From contig JAUNCV010000038.1 of assembly GCA_030526445.1 (NCBI GenBank), positions 1-13,548 of the forward strand: DNA of 13,548 bases. Direction: 5' to 3'. Below are positions 7,481 to 13,548 of this stretch, piece by piece. Source of the stretch: Bacteroidales bacterium (GTDB taxonomy: Bacteria; Bacteroidota; Bacteroidia; Bacteroidales; UBA3663). The notes under the pieces are model-generated. The model was not told the origin of the DNA. It saw only the letters and a program-made list of their open reading frames with translations, and did not search any database. Position 1 is the stretch's first letter. Each line of letters begins with the position of its first letter. The position numbers and the translations under genes were made by a program.

Positions 7481-10399
7481 TCAGTATACACAAACTTCAG
7501 GCAACTGACGAACTTCGCCTTCACAGCTGTAGCCTGGACGAAGCACATCGTAAATCATGCCCTTGCTCTCTGGCTTATATTCCATAAAGGTGTGTGGGAA
7601 GAAGCTATTGATGAGTGGAGCATTGTTGAGTTTGTGGCACTCTGGGTTGAAGTCGTCGGCAAACAGAGCAGGAACAAGCAGGGTAATGCCCATGCGACCA
7701 AAGAAGGTGACAGTCTCTGCATAAGCGTTGCGCAAATAGTCGGTAGGAACACCGCTCTTGCGGAACTGATCCTTGAACTGACGCGAAATAGCGCAATAAG
7801 AGGTGAATCGAACCATCTCTGAAACCCAGGTGTAGTTGTTGCTCAGTTCTGGAGTGAGCTTAGCCTGAAGGATGTTTCGCACATCGTCGATAGTCCAGAT
7901 ATTATCCTGCTGTGCCTCAACAATCTCACGCTTAAACCAGCGTTCAAAGTCGAGCACCTTCTGACACATGTGGCTAATTACGTTGGTGTAATTATTTTCC
8001 TGGTGAGAATCGGTTACCTCCATTTGCATGGTAGTGATATTGCCGACAATTGCATCGACGCTTCGTTCAAGCTGCTCGATAAAGAGTGCACTTGCCTGGC
8101 GGATGCGGTCTTCGGCATCGGCAGTCTTCTGGCGCTCTTCGGTCATTTCCTGAGCCTGCTTAGCCTTCATCAATGCAAGAGCATTCTCTTTCTCAACCTC
8201 GGCAGCCTTCACGGCACGGTCACGCTCTTCGTTGGCAGTGGTAACCGCAATATTCTTCTCTGCCAAAGCTTCGGCAATAGCCTCTTCCTTTTCGCGCAAG
8301 GCAGTTTCGATGGCCTCCTCTTTTTCGCGGAGAGCCTTAGCCACGGCCTGCTCCTTCTCAGAAATGGCAGCAGAAACCTTCTCGTCACGATCAGCTTCGA
8401 GCAACGCAACCTTTTCATCGCGCTCGGCCTCAAGGGCAGCAATGCGCTGGTCACGCTCGCGGTTGGCTGCAGCCACCTTTTCATCACGGTCAGCCACAGC
8501 AGCACCTACAGCCTCCTCCTTGTCGGCAATAGCCTGTCCGATGGCCTGTTCTTTTTCTGAAAGGGCAAGGGCAATGGCATCGCTCTTTTCAATCATGAGA
8601 CGGTTGACAGTCTCATCACGTTCAGCTTTGAGAGCAGCCAGTTTCTCGTCACGTTCTTTCATTAAGGCAGCCACCTTTTCGTCTCTTTCTCGGTTAGCAG
8701 CAGCAACTTTCTGGTCGCGCTCTGCAATCGCTGCCGCTACTCGCTGGTCACGGTCGGCCACAGCAGCAGCCACTTTTTCGTCGCGATCATTGAGGGCATC
8801 GGTCACAGCCTCTTCCATCTGAGCCGTCAAGGTAGAAATAATTTCCTCCTTTTCGGCCATGAGAGTAGATACACGCTGGTCACGATCGGCTTCGATGGCA
8901 GCAACCGCATTCTCTTTGTCAGAGTTAACGGCAACGAGCTGTGTCTGACATTCGTATCGGACATCACTCATTTTCTGCTCATTAGCTTCGATGAGTGCTT
9001 CCATTTCCTTCTTTTTCTTATTCTCGGCTGCAACCAATTGCTGCTCATGTTTTACCTTCAGATCGTCAATATGCTGGTTGAGACGCTGAATCTCCTTGGC
9101 CTCTTCGCCCGATTCATAGACTGCAATGCGGCGGTTTGCCTCGTCGAGCGTTGACTGAACATTATCACAATGCAACTGAAGTTTCTGCAACTGATCGTGA
9201 TAGCCGTTGCTCTCGGCTGCCTTGAGCATGGTTTCGTTCTTCGAGGTCTGTAACTGTTCGTTCAGGTTCTTAACCTTGTTCTGTAGCAACTCCTTATCAC
9301 CAAGGAGCGAAGATTCCACCTTCTTGAGATTCTCTATCGTATTTTTGTGTGTTGCTACCTCACCGGTTAGACGCACAACTTTTTCAGCATCAGTTTCTGG
9401 AATAACGCCACTCTTCTTGAGCTGATGGCGACGATAGAAATAGAAACCAGCGCCACCTGCTGCAATCAGAGCAAGCAATATCCACAACCAAGAACTTGAA
9501 GCCTCCTCATTTGGATTAGCTTTTACACAGAGTACAATCTCTTTGCTTTCGGCCTGAGCATTGCAATCTCCCTCGATAAAGCTATAATCTATGCGAAGCA
9601 GACCTTCGTTCAAAGCCAAAGTACTGTCGGTTGTTGTAAGAGTGGCACTACGTGCTGCGAGGCGATCCATATCCGAAACAACCGAACTGTTGCGGAATGT
9701 GTATTTGCCCTCGAGCTTGGTATCGTTGATAGAAATACCATTAAGAACACCATTAGCCAAACGAGTCACCGCAACGCGCTTCACACTTTGACCAGGAGCC
9801 AAAATCAAGGAATCAGCACGAAGATTGTCAGAATAACTAACAACAGTATCGTTCTGACCCTCGCTTGCAATGGTGACATCAATACGGTCAATTCCGCCAA
9901 ACTCACCCGCAATCTTTCTGATTTGCAAATAGCGACGATAACTGTCATTGTTCTCCAACTGGAAATACATACGACTCTGATTAAGGTCGCCGCCAAAATA
10001 AATCTGGTTCTGGAAATTCTTTACATTCTTAGGCTGGAAACTGATGGCTCCAGTCTCACGGTTCTTCACAAAGTCGTAGGTGGTCGATTGTCCACCATCG
10101 AACATAATGACACGATATTCTCCAGTATTTTTATTGCGGAAATTCTGGCTACTTTCGTTGATGACTTTTACAAACGGACGATTGGTATAAAGATAAATAT
10201 CGCCATTAAGCCCCTGTGAAATGACACCGGCAATCTTACCGTTGGCATCGGGTTTAATCACGAAAGGTTCTACTTTATTTTCAATACGAACTGCAACGAA
10301 GCAGGTATCCTGCGCCATAACAGCAGGAGCAAATGCACAAAACAAGCCAGTGCAAAGTGCAGTCTTGCGAACGATATTACTAAAGGTATTGTATCTCAT
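7481..10399 (-). CDS. Single-pass membrane protein with long hendecad coiled coil, family unknown
   Basis: I do not recognise this 972-residue protein, but its architecture is clear. Residues 1-29 are a signal peptide ending AVMA before Gln30. Residues 30-300 are a beta-rich extracytoplasmic domain with cysteines at 33, 279 and 291. Residues about 303-322 (WLWILLALIAAGGAGFYFY) form a transmembrane helix followed by RRHQLKK, so the C-terminus is predicted cytoplasmic. Residues about 335-490 are a coiled coil. Residues 492-744 are 23 uninterrupted 11-residue repeats of the type xADRDEKVAAA. Residues about 760-972 form a separate, non-repetitive domain with several Trp, Phe and Tyr residues. Start ATG 10399 gives the full signal peptide and lies downstream of a good promoter. 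This layout suits a sensor, scaffold or cytoskeleton-like anchor linking envelope to cytoplasm; that is inference. It is transcribed separately from the upstream oxidoreductase gene. Confidence 0.88.
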   Translation of the reverse strand: MRYNTFSNIVRKTALCTGLFCAFAPAVMAQDTCFVAVRIENKVEPFVIKPDANGKIAGVISQGLNGDIYLYTNRPFVKVINESSQNFRNKNTGEYRVIMFDGGQSTTYDFVKNRETGAISFQPKNVKNFQNQIYFGGDLNQSRMYFQLENNDSYRRYLQIRKIAGEFGGIDRIDVTIASEGQNDTVVSYSDNLRADSLILAPGQSVKRVAVTRLANGVLNGISINDTKLEGKYTFRNSSVVSDMDRLAARSATLTTTDSTLALNEGLLRIDYSFIEGDCNAQAESKEIVLCVKANPNEEASSSWLWILLALIAAGGAGFYFYRRHQLKKSGVIPETDAEKVVRLTGEVATHKNTIENLKKVESSLLGDKELLQNKVKNLNEQLQTSKNETMLKAAESNGYHDQLQKLQLHCDNVQSTLDEANRRIAVYESGEEAKEIQRLNQHIDDLKVKHEQQLVAAENKKKKEMEALIEANEQKMSDVRYECQTQLVAVNSDKENAVAAIEADRDQRVSTLMAEKEEIISTLTAQMEEAVTDALNDRDEKVAAAVADRDQRVAAAIAERDQKVAAANRERDEKVAALMKERDEKLAALKAERDETVNRLMIEKSDAIALALSEKEQAIGQAIADKEEAVGAAVADRDEKVAAANRERDQRIAALEAERDEKVALLEADRDEKVSAAISEKEQAVAKALREKEEAIETALREKEEAIAEALAEKNIAVTTANEERDRAVKAAEVEKENALALMKAKQAQEMTEERQKTADAEDRIRQASALFIEQLERSVDAIVGNITTMQMEVTDSHQENNYTNVISHMCQKVLDFERWFKREIVEAQQDNIWTIDDVRNILQAKLTPELSNNYTWVSEMVRFTSYCAISRQFKDQFRKSGVPTDYLRNAYAETVTFFGRMGITLLVPALFADDFNPECHKLNNAPLINSFFPHTFMEYKPESKGMIYDVLRPGYSCEGEVRQLPEVCVY
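8168..8926 (-). repeat. Array of 23 coding hendecad (33-bp) repeats
   Basis: Residues 492-744 of the membrane protein divide without gap into 23 units of 11 residues, from NSDKENAVAAI to EVEKENALALM. The consensus is x-A-[DE]-[RK]-[DE]-[EQ]-[KRA]-[VI]-A-A-[AL], with acidic residues at 3, 5 and 6, basic at 4 and 7 and hydrophobic at 8 and 11. Units 7-8 (IAERDQKVAAA, NRERDEKVAAL) closely resemble units 14-15 (VADRDEKVAAA, NRERDQRIAAL), which suggests block duplication. The DNA copies have diverged at synonymous sites, so the array is old and under protein-level selection. Confidence 0.85.
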
Positions 10400-10453
10400 G
10401 AGTAGATATTATCAAAAAAATGGTTAACCTTCGAAATAAATATATTTCGGGCA

Positions 10454-10487
10454 CAAAGATAATAAAAATCTTGATACAATAGCCAAA
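10454..10487 (-). promoter_or_regulatory. Promoter of the hendecad membrane-protein gene
   Basis: On the - strand, TTTG (10487-10484) and TATCTTTG (10461-10454) form a Bacteroidetes-type promoter with a 22-nt spacer, one longer than the usual 19-21. The start would be near 10447, leaving a leader of about 48 nt before ATG 10399. The -7 box is identical to that of the orphan promoter at 7368-7375, but the 21-bp repeats are absent here. Confidence 0.65.
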
Positions 10488-10493
10488 AAAGCA

Positions 10494-10534
10494 GAAAAAA
10501 AACAAAAAAAGAGCAGGCCCGCGAAGGTCTGCTC
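10494..10534 (-). terminator. Intrinsic terminator of the pyruvate:ferredoxin oxidoreductase gene
   Basis: On the - strand, gagcagacc (10534-10526) pairs with ggcctgctc (10519-10511), with one A-C mismatch and a 6-nt loop. It is followed by a run of seven T (10510-10504) and more T-rich sequence. It starts 27 nt after the stop codon at 10563-10561 and separates this gene from the downstream membrane-protein gene. Confidence 0.85.
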
Positions 10535-10560
10535 TCATTTTGTCTGAAAACTGAGTATTT

Positions 10561-13548
10561 TTAGTACTCAAGCTTGGTCTGACGAACGTAGGTCTGATAA
10601 CGCTTCTTAGCCATCTCCTCAGCCGAAGCGAAGAGCTCAGCTGCCTCAGCAGGGAACTGCTTAGCAACAGATGCGTAACGAACCTCGCCCTTGAGGAAGT
10701 CCTGGAACTTCTCCCACTGTGGCTCCTTCGAGTCGAGAGAGAATGGATTCTTGCCCTCTTCCTCGAGCTGTGGGTTGAAGCGCCAGAGGTGCCAGTAACC
10801 GCACTCAACTGCCTTAGCCTCCTCTGCCTGGCTCTTGCCCATACCAGCCTTCAAGCCGTGGTTGATACATGGAGCATAAGCGATGATGAGTGATGGGCCA
10901 GGATATGCCTCTGCCTCCTTGATTGCCTTGAGAGTCTGAGCCTGGTCAGCGCCCATAGCGATCTGAGCTACATAAACATAGCCGTAAGTAGTAGCAATCA
11001 TACCAAGATCCTTCTTGCGAACACGCTTGCCGCTTGCAGCGAACTTAGCGATAGCGCCGAGAGGAGTAGCCTTAGAAGACTGACCACCAGTGTTAGAGTA
11101 AACCTCAGTATCGATAACGAATACGTTAACATCCTCGCCAGAAGCGATCACGTGGTCGAGACCGCCGTAACCGATATCGTAAGAAGCACCGTCACCACCA
11201 ATGATCCACTGGCTGCGCTTAACGAGGTGATCCTTATAGGTGAGAATATTCTTGCAGGTGTCGCAACCACAAGCCTCGCAAGCTGCTACAATCTGTGGAG
11301 CGAGAGCCTTGGTAGCAGCAGCATCGTTCTGCTTCTCAATCCACTCGCGGAACATTGCCTTAAGCTCCTCTGAGCAGCAGGTGCACTCCTGAGCCTCAGT
11401 CATAAGCTTGGTGAGGCGCTGCTTCATCTTCTTATTAGCAATGCTCATACCGAGACCGAACTCGCAGAAGTCCTCGAAGAGTGAGTTAGCCCAAGCTGGG
11501 CCCTGACCCTTAGCGTTCTTGGTGTATGGGGTTGAAGGTACTGAACCAGAGTAGATTGAAGAGCAACCGGTAGCGTTAGCTACGATTTCACGATCGCCGA
11601 AGAGCTGTGAAATGAGCTTAACATATGGGGTCTCACCACAACCTGCACAAGCACCTGAGAACTCGAAGAGTGGCTGAGCGAACTGTGAGTTCTTAACATT
11701 AGCGGTGATGTCAACGAGATCCTGCTTTGAGGTTACGTTCTCAACGCAGTACTTCCACTGAGCAGCTTCCTTAGCAGCAGACTCTGAAGAGTCGTCGTAA
11801 GGCTTCATTTCGAGAGCCTTGCCGAGCTTTGGATTGCCTGGGCAGACATCAGCACAGTTACCGCAAGAGAGACAGTCCTTAACACCTACCTGCATTGCGA
11901 AGAACATACCCTTCATTGCAGCAGGAGCCTTCATCTCGATAGTAGCACCGGTGTAGCCCTCCTTCTCCTCTGCAGTCATAACGAATGGACGGATGCAAGC
12001 GTGAGGACAAACATAAGCACACTTATTACACTGGATACAGTTGTCTGGGTTCCAAACTGGAACGAAGGCACCTACACCACGCTTCTCGAACTTAGCAGTA
12101 CCAGCAGCCCAAGTACCATCTTCGATGCCCTTGAATGCAGAAACTGGGAGAAGGTCACCATCCTGTGCGTTGATTGGACGAACAACGTTGTTGATGAAGT
12201 CGTCACCATCGGTGTAAACCTTAGGCTCAGCGGTCAAAGAAGCCCATGCTGGATCAACAGCCAACTCCTTGTACTCGCCACCACGGTCAACAGCAGCATA
12301 GTTCTTGTTAACAACATCCTCACCCTTCTTGCCATATGACTTAACGATGAAGTGCTTCATCTCTTCAACAGCCTGCTCTACTGGAATAACGCCAGTGATG
12401 CGGAAGAATGCAGACTGGAGGATGGTGTTGGTACGGTTGCCAAGACCTATCTCCTGTGCAATCTTGGTAGCGTTGATGTAGTAAACCTTAACATGCTTCT
12501 GAGCAAGAACAGCCTTTACCTTGTTAGGAATGTTGGCTACGAGCTCCTCGCCATCCCAAATGGTGTTGAGAAGGAAGGTACCGCCATCCTGAATACCACG
12601 GGTAACATCGTACATGTTCAAGTATGCCTGCTGGTGGCAAGCTACGAAGTTAGGAGTGGTTACCAAATAGGTAGAACGGATTGGGGTATCACCGAAACGA
12701 AGATGTGAGCAGGTAAAGCCACCCGACTTCTTCGAGTCGTATGAGAAGTATGCCTGGCAATACTTATCGGTAGTTTCGCCGATAATCTTAACAGAGTTCT
12801 TGTTAGCACCAACAGTACCGTCAGCACCAAGGCCATAGAACTTAGCCTGGAACATGCCGGCAGGAGCAACAGATACCTCCTCGCCTACTGGAAGGCTGGT
12901 GAAAGTGATATCGTCGACAATACCGAGGGTGAAGTGATTCTTTGGCTCTGCCATTGCGAGGTTCTCGTAAACAGCAATGATCTGAGCTGGAGTGGTATCG
13001 TTTGAACCAAGACCATAGCGACCACCAACAACCTTGATATCAGAAAGCATACCAAGCTCTGAAAGTGCGTCAACAACATCGAGGTAAAGTGGCTCTGAGT
13101 TAGCGCCTGGCTCCTTGGTACGATCAAGAACACAGATCTTCTTGCAAGATGCAGGGATAGCCTCCTTGAGGTACTTGAGAGAGAATGGACGATAGAGGTG
13201 AACAGAGATCAAACCAACCTTTTCGCCAGCAGCAACCTTAACGTCGACAACCTCCTTGATGCACTCGGTAGCAGAACCCATAGCGATGATGATGTTCTCA
13301 GCGTCTGGTGCGCCATAGAAGTCGAATGGACGATACTTGCGGCCAGTGAGAGCAGAAATCTGATCCATATACTTAGCTACGATGTCTGGAACGGCATTGT
13401 AGTATGGGTTGCAAGACTCACGATGAGCAAAGAACACGTCTGGGTTCTCAGCCATACCGCGCATCTCAGGACGCTCTGGAGAAAGAGCACGCTCGCGGAA
13501 TGCCTTGACAGCCTCCCAGTCAACGAGTGGACGGATATCCTCCTGGTC
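10561..13548 (-). CDS. nifJ: Pyruvate:ferredoxin (flavodoxin) oxidoreductase, N-terminus cut by window edge
   Basis: This single-chain enzyme oxidises pyruvate with CoA to acetyl-CoA and CO2, passing electrons to ferredoxin or flavodoxin in the anaerobic cytoplasm. The frame stays open past the Met at 13464 to the window edge (…LVDWEAVKAFRERALSPERP), so 995 residues are visible and roughly 190 are missing. Visible parts in order: the end of domain I; the CoA/transketolase-C-like domain II (AMGSATECIKEVVD); the gamma domain (GADGTVGANKNSVKIIGE); a two-cluster ferredoxin domain with CIQCNKCAYVCP (about 11986-12057) and CLSCGNCADVCP (about 11830-11883); and the thiamine diphosphate domain. The last has CAGCGET (11629-11655), GDG (11188-11196) and NTGG (11083-11094). 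The proximal-cluster cysteines (CAGC, ATGC, APC) are all present, so it should be active. It ends in a strong terminator. Its promoter is outside the window. Confidence 0.97.
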   Translation of the reverse strand, partial: DQEDIRPLVDWEAVKAFRERALSPERPEMRGMAENPDVFFAHRESCNPYYNAVPDIVAKYMDQISALTGRKYRPFDFYGAPDAENIIIAMGSATECIKEVVDVKVAAGEKVGLISVHLYRPFSLKYLKEAIPASCKKICVLDRTKEPGANSEPLYLDVVDALSELGMLSDIKVVGGRYGLGSNDTTPAQIIAVYENLAMAEPKNHFTLGIVDDITFTSLPVGEEVSVAPAGMFQAKFYGLGADGTVGANKNSVKIIGETTDKYCQAYFSYDSKKSGGFTCSHLRFGDTPIRSTYLVTTPNFVACHQQAYLNMYDVTRGIQDGGTFLLNTIWDGEELVANIPNKVKAVLAQKHVKVYYINATKIAQEIGLGNRTNTILQSAFFRITGVIPVEQAVEEMKHFIVKSYGKKGEDVVNKNYAAVDRGGEYKELAVDPAWASLTAEPKVYTDGDDFINNVVRPINAQDGDLLPVSAFKGIEDGTWAAGTAKFEKRGVGAFVPVWNPDNCIQCNKCAYVCPHACIRPFVMTAEEKEGYTGATIEMKAPAAMKGMFFAMQVGVKDCLSCGNCADVCPGNPKLGKALEMKPYDDSSESAAKEAAQWKYCVENVTSKQDLVDITANVKNSQFAQPLFEFSGACAGCGETPYVKLISQLFGDREIVANATGCSSIYSGSVPSTPYTKNAKGQGPAWANSLFEDFCEFGLGMSIANKKMKQRLTKLMTEAQECTCCSEELKAMFREWIEKQNDAAATKALAPQIVAACEACGCDTCKNILTYKDHLVKRSQWIIGGDGASYDIGYGGLDHVIASGEDVNVFVIDTEVYSNTGGQSSKATPLGAIAKFAASGKRVRKKDLGMIATTYGYVYVAQIAMGADQAQTLKAIKEAEAYPGPSLIIAYAPCINHGLKAGMGKSQAEEAKAVECGYWHLWRFNPQLEEEGKNPFSLDSKEPQWEKFQDFLKGEVRYASVAKQFPAEAAELFASAEEMAKKRYQTYVRQTKLEY

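Noticed and set aside
7970..8822. Two overlapping + strand frames of 196 residues opposite the hendecad array
   Set aside because: They are by-products of the 33-bp coding periodicity; their low-complexity translations (Ser/Ala/Arg-rich in one) mirror the repeat on the - strand.
8168..8926. CRISPR or non-coding satellite array
   Set aside because: The 33-bp period has no constant repeats with unique spacers. It keeps one reading frame and encodes 11-residue units with synonymous divergence.
12001..12708. + strand open frames inside the oxidoreductase gene
   Set aside because: They are shadows of the strongly identified - strand PFOR sequence, including its ferredoxin-domain motifs.

Overview
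The window looks like chromosomal DNA of an anaerobic member of the Bacteroidales, most likely Prevotella-like. The evidence is an anaerobic pyruvate:ferredoxin oxidoreductase, a carboxy(nor)spermidine dehydrogenase of the Bacteroidetes type, start codons without Shine-Dalgarno sequences but with AT-rich leaders, and two promoters matching the Bacteroidetes pattern TTTG - about 20 nt - TAnnTTTG. No rRNA, tRNA, CRISPR array, insertion sequence or phage gene is visible.

Left part (1-7306, + strand): the 3' part of a long RelA/SpoT (p)ppGpp enzyme gene overlaps by 32 nt a gene for a small lipoprotein of unknown function. A large secreted TPR protein and an outer-membrane beta-barrel protein follow with almost no spacing. 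These four genes look like one transcription unit. After 36 nt comes carboxy(nor)spermidine dehydrogenase (polyamine synthesis), which ends in a hairpin terminator.

Middle (7307-7480, non-coding): this short stretch is unusually dense. Two near-identical 21-bp tandem units run directly into a textbook Bacteroidetes promoter. Only about 40 nt beyond the expected start point lies a strong hairpin terminator. No gene follows, so the simplest reading is a regulated small RNA of about 65-70 nt. The same hairpin also ends the convergent gene on the other strand.

Right part (7481-13548, - strand): a 972-residue single-pass membrane protein has an extracytoplasmic beta-rich domain, a transmembrane helix, a heptad-type coiled coil, 23 uninterrupted 11-residue (hendecad) repeats and a conserved-looking C-terminal domain. 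I do not recognise its family, and it is the best candidate here for an undescribed system. It has its own promoter just after the terminator of the 5'-truncated pyruvate:ferredoxin oxidoreductase gene, which runs off the window edge.

The genes combine housekeeping metabolism (stringent response, polyamines, pyruvate oxidation) with an envelope TPR/barrel pair and the uncharacterised hendecad membrane protein. No functional link between the left and right blocks is visible beyond proximity.
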